DNA of 64,000 nt from Maribacter halichondriae (GTDB taxonomy: Bacteria; Bacteroidota; Bacteroidia; Flavobacteriales; Flavobacteriaceae), in assembly GCF_027474825.1 (NCBI RefSeq), contig NZ_CP107030.1, positions 3,168,529 to 3,232,528 of the forward strand, in the 5' to 3' direction. Shown here in pieces: positions 1-9,452 of the stretch. Under the pieces are notes generated by a model that saw only the letters and a list, made by a program, of their open reading frames with translations, was not told the origin of the DNA and did not search any database. Within the stretch, counting starts at the first letter, position 1, and each line of letters begins with the position of its first letter. Position numbers and translations under genes: made by a program.

Positions 1-1550
1 TCGTTATTGATTTCCGCATCGTCGAGTATCAGATTGTCATCGAGCAGATAGATAAGCCGGGTAGTCTTATTTACCGCCACTAGCAATAGCGAATTGAGGG
101 AACGAACCACAGGAGGTTCTCCATTGACCCTGACCGGTCTGTCGATTTCGAAGGAGGCATTGGTGAAAGCCATCAGCAGTTCGTTGCCATTGGCATTACT
201 GGCATAATAGAAAGGCATTAGCGAGGACTGATTCGAAAAGCTCAACTTCACTTTAGTCCCAAACGGATTCAGTTCATCTTTCCATAGGTCTAGTGTTTGA
301 CTTGCATGTGGATTTCCGGCTTGAAAGTCGATAAGGAAAATTTGACCCGGACCTACAAGAAAGGCTGGATTTGAAAGGGCAAGACCTCCGCCTTTCAGGC
401 CGTTCCAGGTGGAAAGGATCCCTTTGTCTTTGCATATGACAAAAATCTGTCCGATGCCTTCAGCCGCTATGGGCTGCGAAATATCTATCATAGCGACAGG
501 AAGCACCCATCCGCTGATATTAGTTGGAGCTTGACCACTCAAGCGATTGAATTTCGATTCACTTTGATGTATGATAAGGTCTGGTGAAGAAGGCTCAAAT
601 CCAAAAACAATGCGTTGAAGATTGGCATCGTAGTTGGTTTGCAGTCCTTTCTTCCATTTAAACAGCATCTTCTGTCCATAAAGCGTCCAATTGGCGTTGG
701 AAACTTGATCTATAGTTCTTCCGTTTCCTGAAAAATGAAACTTCAGGGCGTCCGGCAAGCGTAAAACCATCTCACGGGCATCTTTGCCGTGAGGACTGGT
801 AGGATCCGCGTCAGTTACTTCAGGTTGATCTAATTTTAAATCTACCGTGATTTTAGTATTTCCTGAAACGGTAAGTTTTCCTCCAATTGTTTTAGGTATG
901 ATACTCAAGGTAAGTTTGCCACCATTGATCGTAAGGCCTGTATAACCACCAACAGGAGCGTTGGGCGCGAGAAATTTGGAGCGTATCCAAATACTTCCTT
1001 TTCCCAGGGTATAGGTTTTGGATGGATTGATTCTTAGTGCCGAATCCGAGGTCGTACTAAGCCGCTTGCCTTGCTTTACCCTGAATAACAAGACGGGTTC
1101 TGCTTCTCCCTGCATGTATAACTTGATCAATTTCTCAATCGTAAAAAAGTCATACCAGAATTGACGTCCGTCTTTATTTTTAAAAGGACCGATAGAGTGG
1201 TCCACTTTGGCACCCACCGCCCAATCAGCTATCGAATTGTGAAGCAGATGTTCGCGAATTGGGGCTTCTCTTCTAAATACTTTGTATTGTGTTTTGTTGT
1301 TTTTCTTTATCCTATTTTTACTGACGTCGGCGATGATTTTTTTTCGCGCGCTATCGATTTTATTCTCAAAAAACAGGTCGGATTTTTCGAAATTGAACTC
1401 CGTTTTTATGGGAGAATGACAAGCTGATTCCAAAGAAGATTGGGAAAGCGATTTTCCGAGTCGGTTAAGATTCTTTTGATCTTCGGGCGTATCTAGAACC
1501 AAGTGCCCCAAGAGACTCCGTAAGGTTGCGTTAAGTTGCTTTGTTTCCAT
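1..1550 (-). CDS. Unrecognised protein, 3' end beyond the window
   Basis: An open frame begins with ATG at 1550 (METKQLNATLRSLLGHL) and runs without a stop to the left edge, so at least 516 residues are visible and the C-terminus is missing. I do not recognise a family. There is no signal peptide; the sequence is a mix of polar and beta-prone stretches (for example TLGKGSIWIRSKFLAPN and GGYTGLTINGGKLTLSI), which suggests a beta-rich protein. It is the last visible gene of a minus-strand run whose members include another large beta-rich protein without signal peptide (2339-4621). A promoter-proximal element at 1679-1696 is shared with that gene, which hints at co-regulation. Confidence 0.75.
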   Translation of the reverse strand, partial: METKQLNATLRSLLGHLVLDTPEDQKNLNRLGKSLSQSSLESACHSPIKTEFNFEKSDLFFENKIDSARKKIIADVSKNRIKKNNKTQYKVFRREAPIREHLLHNSIADWAVGAKVDHSIGPFKNKDGRQFWYDFFTIEKLIKLYMQGEAEPVLLFRVKQGKRLSTTSDSALRINPSKTYTLGKGSIWIRSKFLAPNAPVGGYTGLTINGGKLTLSIIPKTIGGKLTVSGNTKITVDLKLDQPEVTDADPTSPHGKDAREMVLRLPDALKFHFSGNGRTIDQVSNANWTLYGQKMLFKWKKGLQTNYDANLQRIVFGFEPSSPDLIIHQSESKFNRLSGQAPTNISGWVLPVAMIDISQPIAAEGIGQIFVICKDKGILSTWNGLKGGGLALSNPAFLVGPGQIFLIDFQAGNPHASQTLDLWKDELNPFGTKVKLSFSNQSSLMPFYYASNANGNELLMAFTNASFEIDRPVRVNGEPPVVRSLNSLLLVAVNKTTRLIYLLDDNLILDDAEINN

Positions 1551-1678
1551 CCTGATGTTTTAAGTTTATGGACGTCCGTACAGATTTGAAGTATGGAGCT
1601 GAAATACGAAAAACGCATTCCTTGTTCAGGAGGGAACTTTACACCTCTTAAAACTATAGGAAACGGCTAGGTGGGTCA

Positions 1679-1696
1679 ATCCCCATTTTTAGGGAT
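1679..1696 (-). promoter_or_regulatory. Shared upstream element, copy 1 (ATCCC-N8-GGGAT-like)
   Basis: Read on the minus strand this is ATCCCTAAAAATGGGGAT, an imperfect inverted repeat. A near copy (ATCGCCAAAAATGGGGAT) lies at 4652-4669. Matching bases continue on both sides (GAAAA before, TGA after). Both copies precede minus-strand genes for large beta-rich proteins, here 129 bp from the ATG at 1550. This suggests a common operator or promoter element; no regulator can be named. Confidence 0.45.
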
Positions 1697-1754
1697 TTTT
1701 CGTCTTAAACTATTCGTCTTCTCTCTTATGATAAGACATTATTTGATGCCGATA

Positions 1755-2027
1755 CTAGGATGACACCCGCTGTAAATAAGGCTCCGCCAACATGGACGGA
1801 ACATCTCGAATATCAATCGCCAAAATATCTCCTTTGAAACGGAAAGTGTAACTTTTGTTGGTTATCGACCCTTTGACCGATAGTGAAGAGGTACCAATAT
1901 ATTCAAATGCAAGTGGGCTTTTCTCAACAGTTAGGTTTGCGTTAAATACATCTTGTTGCTGTTGGTCAGTAGTATAATAATCTCGTTGCTGTTTCAAGGC
2001 AGCTCTTTTTTGTCCACAACATGACAT
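1755..2027 (-). CDS. Small conserved-looking protein, unknown function
   Basis: Ninety residues starting MSCCGQKRAALKQQRDYY. The N-terminal paired cysteines followed by a basic, glutamine-rich segment are distinctive; the C-terminal half alternates hydrophobic residues (SYTFRFKGDILAIDIRDV) like a small beta domain. There is no signal peptide or membrane segment. The gene lies 15 bp downstream of the DUF1360 gene and probably belongs to the same transcript. I cannot assign a function; the CC motif could bind metal or a cofactor, but that is a guess. Confidence 0.6.
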   Translation of the reverse strand: MSCCGQKRAALKQQRDYYTTDQQQQDVFNANLTVEKSPLAFEYIGTSSLSVKGSITNKSYTFRFKGDILAIDIRDVPSMLAEPYLQRVSS

Positions 2028-2042
2028 AGTATTTGTTTTAGG

Positions 2043-2327
2043 TTATACATTTCTGGTAACTGCCTTTTCCAGTACACAGGCAAATCCGGATAGGGCCACC
2101 CACTGCAGTAAAATAATCCCTACTGTGCCAGCTTTCCAGAAAGCAAAGGGTAAGGCTATCCAGATACTCAAACAATAAAAACAATCGAGCAAGGTTCCGA
2201 AAAACCCTTGCCCGACTCGTTTTCTCAATGTGAAGACCACATCAAACGGACCATCTTCATTACTCAATAAATGGGTAATGCGCCAAACTGCCAATCCTTT
2301 CAATAGAAAAAGAAACCATTGGTCCAC
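2043..2327 (-). CDS. DUF1360-family small membrane protein
   Basis: A 94-residue protein with the DUF1360 pattern: an early RITHLLSNEDGPFDV segment, then LRKRVGQGF, then LLDCFYCLSIWIALPFAF, where the C-x-x-C-x-S/W block is the family signature, and a last hydrophobic helix (VGIILLQWVALSGFACVL). The family is found in Bacillus and phage genomes and is of unknown function. It sits 11 bp after the 760-residue gene and just before the CCGQK protein, so it is part of the same minus-strand transcription unit. Confidence 0.8.
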   Translation of the reverse strand: MDQWFLFLLKGLAVWRITHLLSNEDGPFDVVFTLRKRVGQGFFGTLLDCFYCLSIWIALPFAFWKAGTVGIILLQWVALSGFACVLEKAVTRNV

Positions 2328-2338
2328 ATTTGAATCTT

Positions 2339-4621
2339 TTAAGGTTGAGGTCTTTCAATACCTATCAAAACACCCGTTGCACGAAAATCAGGGTACCCAG
2401 AAGCTCCATCTGTCAAGCGTAAGGTTCCACCAAGGTGAATACCGAAAGCACAGAAATTCTGGTCGGTTTCCAACCAACCTCCCGAAGCAGGTTGTACCGT
2501 TACTGTATAATAACCTGAAGGATCGGCACTAACTTCATTGACCGTTCCCTTAAAGCGGGTATTGCAGCTTAGGTTATCAATATGTAGATAGTCGCGACCT
2601 CTGTTCACCACACCATCCAACACGCCGACACCAACAAAATTCGCATTGACCACTGGTACGTTCAAACCAAAGTCACCGGTAGCACCTCTTGACATCGACA
2701 TGGCATAGCCGTTGATAAAACCAAAGGGACTACTACCATCAGGGTTATGTTCCACTTTGAAACGGATGGTAATCGGGGCATTTTCTATCACAGTTCCGCT
2801 ACCATCCACGGGTAAGGTAAATAAGGCGCAATCGCCCAATGTAGCTCCTCCCAGGGTCACGTTTGAATCGATATCGACCGTAGTAGTACTATTGTGGAGG
2901 TAAAGTTTAATTTCCTCCTTAGCGCTGGCAAACTTTGTGCCATCACCCTTATACCCTTGAATTCTAAAGGTATGGGTGCCGTTTTCGAAGGCACTTGTGC
3001 GAATATCGGCCTTTATGTTTTTAAAGGCTTCCAGCCAGAGTCCGCTGTCGGTTTCCACGTTGAGATATCCATCAATTGGTAAACCGCCGGAGGGCGTAAA
3101 AGTTCGATTTACCAAAGCGGATACATTTAGGGAGCCAAAGATTCTCGGCAGGCGTAGGGTCTGGTTAAAAGGCAACCATGGTCCAAAACCTTTTCTGAAT
3201 TCCAAGGTATAGTATTTAATTTCTGGATTTTTAAGGCATCCCCTTAATTTCAGTTTGCCGTGCCATGCCGCACAACGAACCCCTGGGGCCAGCGAATCAA
3301 ATGCGGTAATCACCCCTTGGCTGTTCAAATAATTGTTAAAACCAACCCTATTGCCACCAACTTCTGCCGCCAGTGCGACGTTTCCGACCCCTTGTAAGAT
3401 ATGATTGCCTGTACATGCGGTAGGGATAACTCCGGATTTTTCCTTTGGAATGCAGAGATTGATTCTTTTTAGAAAGGGAATGTTCCAATAAGGCGCCGTT
3501 TCGAACAGTCCCGTATTGCTATCGAACTGGTCCAATAGGGTTATGACCAAATCGGGTCTCGACTGTACAAGAGCATTTTCTCCCGAACCAACATCACCTG
3601 CCACTTCGCCTACCACGTCACTGGTACTCCGCTGGAATCGGAAGATGTAATTTCCGAAAAAGTCGGCATTGACCTGTCCTAAATTTTCCCGTTGGCCATC
3701 TCCAGTATACGATCCGCCCGATAATTCTGAAAGTGTTCGGTCGTACTCCTGAAATTTTAATAAAGCGTGCGGTACGGGACCGGTCTCACAGTTTAATCTA
3801 AATCTATCAACTACTCTGGCTGCGTCTTTGAAAACATTACTGTTCGCAGTACTGATTTCGGTAGACAAGTCAGCCGAATTCGCCTTCCGCGTTGTTGAAG
3901 ATCGCAATGCATTATAGGAATACTTTACTGCTTCCACTTTTGATTTTTTGTCAGCTTTGATCGAAATTTCGTTCGCCTTCGAGATGGTCACAACTTCTTC
4001 CTTTTCAGGGATGGCAGGACCCCCAAAGGGTATCATAATAGGTTTGAACGGATCACCAGGAGGTTCTGGCTGCGGATTGAACGATACCGAATCCACCAGT
4101 GAGGGATAGTAATTTTTAACCGCGTTTAAAATGCTGGTATTCCGTAATGCCTCTTTGAGTTTGAGACGCGTATCGATTACAATGATCCGATAACATGGAT
4201 TTAGAAGACATCCTTTATAGTAACTAATATTACCATAAACAACATAATCTTGATCAGTAACTGGTGTCCTAAACGTGAGGACAAGATCATTGAAATCTTC
4301 ATCGCTCCCGGTATCGTTTGACTGCAGGTCAAATTTATACTCTCCACCATTTACCTGTGGGTACTGTAGTTTCATCGTAGAATTCAAATACCCGGATCCT
4401 GGATCATGTTGAATACTGATGTTCCATGCACCGCCGGTGACGAGCACTTCTGGGGTCGAGGTAAGACCATTATAGGTTCCGTTACCTGAACTGGCACCAC
4501 TTATGATATAGCGCTGACTGAAACTTGCCGATTTGGATTTTACTTTCACAAACCAAGCACCTTGCATTGAAATTGGCATAGCATATTGTTTTAGGTTAAT
4601 ACTCTTTTTACTGTTCGACAA
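2339..4621 (-). CDS. Large beta-rich protein of unknown function (760 aa)
   Basis: MSNSKKSINLKQYAMPISM is not a signal peptide, so the protein is cytosolic or exported by a non-Sec route. The first ~110 residues resemble a beta-sandwich with an acidic loop (NDTGSDEDFNDLVLTF). A proline-rich hinge (FNPQPEPPGDPFKP, about residue 185) leads to a Lys-rich coil, then long beta-rich segments with paired cysteines. The sequence resembles a structural or binding protein more than an enzyme. It heads a cluster (with 2043-2327, 1755-2027 and 1-1550) and carries the 4652-4669 element 31 bp upstream. No family recognised. Confidence 0.8.
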   Translation of the reverse strand: MSNSKKSINLKQYAMPISMQGAWFVKVKSKSASFSQRYIISGASSGNGTYNGLTSTPEVLVTGGAWNISIQHDPGSGYLNSTMKLQYPQVNGGEYKFDLQSNDTGSDEDFNDLVLTFRTPVTDQDYVVYGNISYYKGCLLNPCYRIIVIDTRLKLKEALRNTSILNAVKNYYPSLVDSVSFNPQPEPPGDPFKPIMIPFGGPAIPEKEEVVTISKANEISIKADKKSKVEAVKYSYNALRSSTTRKANSADLSTEISTANSNVFKDAARVVDRFRLNCETGPVPHALLKFQEYDRTLSELSGGSYTGDGQRENLGQVNADFFGNYIFRFQRSTSDVVGEVAGDVGSGENALVQSRPDLVITLLDQFDSNTGLFETAPYWNIPFLKRINLCIPKEKSGVIPTACTGNHILQGVGNVALAAEVGGNRVGFNNYLNSQGVITAFDSLAPGVRCAAWHGKLKLRGCLKNPEIKYYTLEFRKGFGPWLPFNQTLRLPRIFGSLNVSALVNRTFTPSGGLPIDGYLNVETDSGLWLEAFKNIKADIRTSAFENGTHTFRIQGYKGDGTKFASAKEEIKLYLHNSTTTVDIDSNVTLGGATLGDCALFTLPVDGSGTVIENAPITIRFKVEHNPDGSSPFGFINGYAMSMSRGATGDFGLNVPVVNANFVGVGVLDGVVNRGRDYLHIDNLSCNTRFKGTVNEVSADPSGYYTVTVQPASGGWLETDQNFCAFGIHLGGTLRLTDGASGYPDFRATGVLIGIERPQP

Positions 4622-4651
4622 CTAAACTATTTAAAACCTAAAGGCGCATCA

Positions 4652-4669
4652 ATCCCCATTTTTGGCGAT
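4652..4669 (-). promoter_or_regulatory. Shared upstream element, copy 2
   Basis: On the minus strand ATCGCCAAAAATGGGGAT, matching copy 1 at 1679-1696 at 15 of 18 positions and followed in both places by TGA. Lies 31 bp upstream of the ATG at 4621, a position fitting an operator overlapping the promoter or leader. Confidence 0.45.
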
Positions 4670-4781
4670 TTTCATGCTAGAGCTGATGGTTAGGAAGTAT
4701 GGAACAGGGAATGGATCGAGTAGCGATCGAGTCTAAAACAAGTAGGTAAACGGAAGTGTTCAGTAGTATCGAAAATCAGAA

Positions 4782-5733
4782 TTAAAGATTGATTTTTTTA
4801 CTTTTTTTATTGAGGTAACCCACTAACGTATCGACCAAACTATCATCTTGTTTAATGAGGCCCTTTTCAATTCGTTTGTCGATGTCATCCATACTGTTCA
4901 TATGCTCGACATCGTACCACTCAGGTAGTTTGATGATTTCTTTGTCCTTCAATAACTTTTTGCATGCCTCGTAGAAATCAACGAACATTTTTCGATAGGG
5001 ACTGTCGTAGTCATCGGTTATGAATTGGCCCATGTGGGGTAAATCTTGAATGGCTTTCCAGACCCATTTAGGGGGCTGTTGAATTAGTTGATGGGTTTTT
5101 TCTGACAGAAGTACCTCGGAGGAGAAATAGGATTCCGGATGGGTTTCAACCATCTTCTTTACAAAATCTTCTCCCGCTCTTTCTTTAAGTCGTTCATGAA
5201 GAAACTGCCTATTGGAGATGGCCGGATAGTCGGTTTTGTACTCATCGGCCAAAACCTGTAGATAGGCGATTAAATAATGAATATAGAGTCTCAGTTGCTT
5301 GAGTTTTTCTTCTTTGCCCTTCATCATATCTTCTGAACCCACAAGGTTCCTTTTAATATCGAACAGTGCAGTAATGGATGGAATAATGTTCAGCCGAATT
5401 CGCTCGCTATAGGTTTTGGCCGATTTATGCGCTTCGATAAGAAGCCGTGCCCCGTCTACACTGTCGTATATCTTTTGTAGCCGATATAAGAGTTCGGCTT
5501 TAAATTTCTTGATTTTTTCCCGCTTCTTTTTTGTCTTCTTGGTATTTGTCAAAAATGAGTTTGATGATGCCCCCAAAAATAGCGGTAAAAGAAAGACCCA
5601 TTATGCCTTTCGCAAGTTCCTGTAACCATTGGAAGTCGCTATCAAGTTCATAAAGAATTCTGGAAACATGTAATAATAGGAATCCAAAGAGGACAATAAC
5701 GAGGGCAATCAGAAGTTTCTTGATCCATTTCAT
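4782..5733 (-). CDS. Two-TM plus helical cytoplasmic domain protein, interrupted by a 1-base indel
   Basis: Two overlapping minus-strand frames join into one protein. The first (from ATG 5733) encodes two membrane helices (LLIALVIVLFGFLLLHV and GIMGLSFTAIFGGIIKLIF) and then DKYQEDKK. The second continues REKIKKFKAELLYRLQKIYDSVDGARLLI and about 220 further residues to 4782. The frames meet in a T6 run at 5527-5532 (A6 in the mRNA); with five bases the reading becomes DKKKREKIKKFK without a break. A membrane anchor followed by a helical L-x-x-IY-x-x-V-x-x-AR-x-L-I segment is, to my knowledge, a recurring bacterial architecture of unknown function. A sequencing error is the likeliest reason for the split. 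Confidence 0.65.
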
Positions 5734-5766
5734 AGTAACTATTTTAATTCGTCAAACGAAGAAGTT

Positions 5767-5780
5767 TATCCCATGGGATA
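5767..5780. repeat. Perfect 14-bp palindrome TATCCCATGGGATA
   Basis: The palindrome lies 34 bp upstream of the ATG at 5733 and downstream of the M15 gene's stop. Its size fits a small dimer operator for the 4782-5733 gene, but no second copy was noticed, so the role is speculative. Confidence 0.35.
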
Positions 5781-5804
5781 CGACTCAATTTGGAGACAAA
5801 TCGC

Positions 5805-6269
5805 TTATGTCAATACTTCATAAACCGTTTTGCCCATAGACCTCCTTGCCCGTAATTTTGAATGTCTATTCAATTCGGGATTAACATAGGAAACATGTAC
5901 CCAATCGGGGTTCTCGTCGGTGCCAAACTCCCAGATGACCTGATCAAAATTTAGATTGTAAACAATCCAGTAGAACATTTCGGCATTTGACATGCCGCCA
6001 TGGGTATCGTCAATATCGATTGCCTGTCCTAAAATATGTTGTGATTTAGTACTGCCTCCAAGAACCTTGTTCAGGCGCCTGCTCCTAAAAAAGGAATTTA
6101 TTCGAATGGGCCTATTGCCATTTGCCTCGCGTAAAGGCTGAAAGATATTTTTGGCCACGGCTCTCATGTTCTCGATGATTTCAGGTTTTGGGGTATTCCA
6201 TATGCCCCATCGTTTGGCGGTATTGCTCCGAACGGCTTCACGATAGCTGATGTTTTTTGAAATACGCAT
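5805..6269 (-). CDS. M15-type peptidase (D-Ala-D-Ala carboxypeptidase/endolysin-like)
   Basis: A 154-residue protein with the Peptidase_M15 zinc signature SQHILGQAIDI (S-x-H-x-x-G-x-A-x-D, residues ~77-87) preceded by RINSFFRSRRLNKVLGGS, and the third zinc histidine in WVHVSY near residue 128. The family cleaves peptidoglycan cross-bridges and is common in phage lysins and cell-wall remodelling enzymes. There is no signal peptide. It lies 9 bp after the patatin gene and upstream of the two-TM protein, so it may be co-transcribed with both. The absence of phage structural genes argues against a prophage. Confidence 0.85.
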   Translation of the reverse strand: MRISKNISYREAVRSNTAKRWGIWNTPKPEIIENMRAVAKNIFQPLREANGNRPIRINSFFRSRRLNKVLGGSTKSQHILGQAIDIDDTHGGMSNAEMFYWIVYNLNFDQVIWEFGTDENPDWVHVSYVNPELNRHSKLRARRSMGKTVYEVLT

Positions 6270-6278
6270 GTTACAGAT

Positions 6279-9200
6279 CTATTTGTTTTTTAAACTGTCC
6301 AACACTTTTTTGCGCTTTTTATAAATGGAATTCTTCATGTCTTTGGAAACCCCTCTTCTTTTAAGGTTTTCCTGAAATACATTGTTGATGATAGTTTCCG
6401 TTTGAGCATACACCAAGATCCGTTCTATGGCATGCTGCACCGACGGATGATTGTTGACCATCGCCAGTTGGTACTCCACGGCAGGTTTACTCAATATTCT
6501 GGCAAGTGGTGGCTGTACTACGCCCCATTTTTTATAGTCATAGCCCTTATAATCCTCCAAAGCCCTGTCAATGGTGTCGTTATGTGCTTTTATGATTTTC
6601 ATAAGTCGTAAGGGGTCGGCAACCTCGCCGTTCAACACTCCCTTGACTTTTTCATAACTCAATTTATGGGGCATCATTATAGGTTCGACCGCGAACTTTC
6701 TGGCTTTTATTTTTTCGAGTACGTATCGGGGCAGTTTGTCGATGGAGATGATGGTACCAATGATGGATCCCACCTCGCTTGGGTTTCTACGGTTTTGGGA
6801 TCTAATACCATACTCTTCGATTTTTTGGGCGATATAAAATTCCTCGGAATTGATGATGTTGATAAAGACCGGATTGATTTTGTTGAAATAACCCTTTGAG
6901 GAATCTCCCGCGAGCGCATCGAAGATTTCCAAGGCACTGAGAAGGCCCGAATTTTCGAAATATCCCCCATCCAAATAGCTGCCCTTAGAAGGTATTTTGG
7001 CGGTAGGGCTGAATAATGGAAAGCGGTTGGTAGTGGAAATGGCGCCGAAGTAAGTGAGGGTCTTGTTGGTATTTTTCCCGTTGAAGTCCGTAATGTTGTC
7101 CGCCCCTGCAAACGTATTATCAGGAAACTTTACGGTAGAGGCCACACCTTGATGACCGCTGACCGAAGTGGTGTTCATGATAAGTGCCGGAAACTTTTTG
7201 TTTTGACTTTCGTAGATCTTACGCCAATAATCGGCATAACCTATTTTATTGTATTGCTTCATGCCCGTATGCTTGGCATGAAGTTCCATGCTTTTATACG
7301 ACCGGTCTTTGCCTTCATAAGAAGTAGAAGGAATATACTCTCTGATCCAATCTTTGCCAAGTAGATAGGTCAACTCGTTCGAGAGTACGTTGGAATTGCC
7401 TATCTGTTCGATCCGTTTCTTCAGCTCCAGAGAATCATTTTGCTCATATATCAGGGAAGCGAAATTTCCAATGCCTACGGCTCCGCCCGAAACGCCCGAC
7501 ATTACCAGGGTGCGGTCCAAGAAACTTTTATCGGATTCTTGTTCCAATTGTTGAAGTAGCAGTAGGTTCCAAAGATTGGCCTTTAGCCCCCCGCCGTAAG
7601 ACCCGATAAAGAAATAATTGTTTTTAACACCCAAGTTGGTTCCGTTGGTCATTGATTTCAGAAATTCGGTATGGCCTAAAGCGGGACTTTGTTCTTCGAC
7701 CAAACGAAGTTCGTGAAGGTCGTTTTCCATGTTCGCGGTATACTGGGTAATGCCCACTAAAAGTAAAAGCAACAAGGGGATTCCGAACTTGAAAAAATTT
7801 CCGTATCGTCGGGATTCCTCTTCGAGGCGACTGTAGTATAGAATGTGTTTGAACGTGATAACGATCAACGAGTATAAAAAGATGATATAGAGCAATATGA
7901 TGTTCAAGGGGTTTAAATAGCTGGCTATGGTAAAACTAGAATTGGCCAAAATGATCGCCACCAAAGAGATAATTCCGCTGAACCGCATGATCTTTAAATA
8001 ACTGATGTTGTCACTCAACTTTCCGAAAAAGCGGTAGAAGGTACCAACGCCCCGTTGCCTATCGTGATCATACTTTGCGAAGAGCGCAAGGGTCTCTGGG
8101 TTGAACATATTTTTGTTTGATTCGAAAAGCGCATCGGAATAGTAGACATATTTAAAATAAGTTCGGGCGATTTTAAATTGAATGTACAGGAACATCTGAC
8201 ATCCCAAGGAAATCAGAAAAACAAAAACCCCGATTCGGCTCCACCCAAAAAAATATGCCAAGAACGCAGCGCAGATGATCAGCGCGGTACAACCCATGTA
8301 GTACGCTGGAAATCGGGTAACATACCGTACAATATCGTTTACGGTTTTTTCTTGCTTATGTGCATTCGGTTCTTTGGGATCAAGCGTCCTTCGCCATTCT
8401 TTATACCGTTCCCCTTCCAAATAATAAATAAAGAGGGTAACAGTCAAGAGGAACAGGGTCAATAACAGCGCATTGAATTCCACTTCATAAAAGCGTGTGA
8501 TTACACCGAAGAAAATATTGAAGACCGCTATGTAGAGCAGAATGCCCAAGCTTCGGCGCAAGCCTTTGACGACCATATCATGATAGGCCCTGGTTTTTTC
8601 ACTTTTGGCGTTAAGTGTGTCGTAATACACGATCCCAAAACCTAAAAAACGCCATTTCGGGTCCATTCTAAGGGCGACGCACGTGTTGTCGGCATGCATC
8701 CAGATATCGACGTATACAGGAAAATGTGAGATTATCACGGCCAAAAATGTGACCATAAAGAAAAAAATGATGATGTTGGCCGGATGGTAGAACAGGTCGA
8801 CGATAATGGTACCTCCCTGCGGCATCATGGTAATCAAACCATAGATCAGCAATATAAAGACAATGCTCAATATCGAGGTGCCGACGAACCGCAGGATCGA
8901 TTTTAGATTGGGCAACAGGTAAGATTTGAGGAACCAATAGCATAAAAATCCCAAGCATATCAAATAGCAACCGATTTTCAGGGGAACAATATAATTTAGT
9001 AAGCCGCTATTGTAGGTCCAGTAGTAAATACCTTCGAGAGTGTCCAAAACGAAAGCCAAAAACGCAAACCCGACAAAAAGGTAGGAGGCTATGGTTCTTG
9101 ACCGTTTGTAATCGATTAACGGAATACCTTTTGCATCTTTTGAAAGGCTTCCGATAATCGCCAAAAAGTATAACGCCCAGAAGAAGTCGAGAAAAAAATA

Positions 9201-9407
9201 AGTTCTATACCAAAATTGCTTCCCCTCTTGTTTGATAATTTCCGAGATGCTATCAAAATCATCGAACATACCATGTTGTGGATGCGTGATATAGTCATTG
9301 ATCCAAAATGCCGAATTGCAGAAGAGAATCAGCACCGAGAGTGCCATCCATATCGTAATAAAAGTATTCGTTCCCTTAACAAACCACTTTAGAAACATTA
9401 TATTCAA
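6279..9407 (-). CDS. Polytopic membrane protein with C-terminal patatin-like phospholipase domain
   Basis: A 1042-residue protein. The first ~560 residues form about a dozen membrane helices. The remainder is a patatin-like lipase: oxyanion loop SYGGGLKANL, nucleophile elbow MSGVSGGAVGIG (G-x-S-G-G), and the catalytic Asp in YLDGGYFENSG (D-G-G). The predicted activity is hydrolysis of phospholipid acyl esters by a Ser-Asp dyad at the membrane. Fusion to so many helices is much larger than ordinary soluble patatins. The upstream FAD oxidase gene is 45 bp away, the M15 gene 9 bp downstream, which suggests an envelope-directed operon. Confidence 0.85.
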   Translation of the reverse strand: MNIMFLKWFVKGTNTFITIWMALSVLILFCNSAFWINDYITHPQHGMFDDFDSISEIIKQEGKQFWYRTYFFLDFFWALYFLAIIGSLSKDAKGIPLIDYKRSRTIASYLFVGFAFLAFVLDTLEGIYYWTYNSGLLNYIVPLKIGCYLICLGFLCYWFLKSYLLPNLKSILRFVGTSILSIVFILLIYGLITMMPQGGTIIVDLFYHPANIIIFFFMVTFLAVIISHFPVYVDIWMHADNTCVALRMDPKWRFLGFGIVYYDTLNAKSEKTRAYHDMVVKGLRRSLGILLYIAVFNIFFGVITRFYEVEFNALLLTLFLLTVTLFIYYLEGERYKEWRRTLDPKEPNAHKQEKTVNDIVRYVTRFPAYYMGCTALIICAAFLAYFFGWSRIGVFVFLISLGCQMFLYIQFKIARTYFKYVYYSDALFESNKNMFNPETLALFAKYDHDRQRGVGTFYRFFGKLSDNISYLKIMRFSGIISLVAIILANSSFTIASYLNPLNIILLYIIFLYSLIVITFKHILYYSRLEEESRRYGNFFKFGIPLLLLLLVGITQYTANMENDLHELRLVEEQSPALGHTEFLKSMTNGTNLGVKNNYFFIGSYGGGLKANLWNLLLLQQLEQESDKSFLDRTLVMSGVSGGAVGIGNFASLIYEQNDSLELKKRIEQIGNSNVLSNELTYLLGKDWIREYIPSTSYEGKDRSYKSMELHAKHTGMKQYNKIGYADYWRKIYESQNKKFPALIMNTTSVSGHQGVASTVKFPDNTFAGADNITDFNGKNTNKTLTYFGAISTTNRFPLFSPTAKIPSKGSYLDGGYFENSGLLSALEIFDALAGDSSKGYFNKINPVFINIINSEEFYIAQKIEEYGIRSQNRRNPSEVGSIIGTIISIDKLPRYVLEKIKARKFAVEPIMMPHKLSYEKVKGVLNGEVADPLRLMKIIKAHNDTIDRALEDYKGYDYKKWGVVQPPLARILSKPAVEYQLAMVNNHPSVQHAIERILVYAQTETIINNVFQENLKRRGVSKDMKNSIYKKRKKVLDSLKNK

Positions 9408-9452
9408 TTTTTAGGTTGTACTAAAAAACAACTACTTCCAAACTCCTGATCC

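Noticed and set aside
5805..9407. M15 peptidase and membrane genes considered as a prophage lysis cassette
   Set aside because: No capsid, tail, terminase or integrase genes nearby; the neighbours are lipase and oxidase genes.
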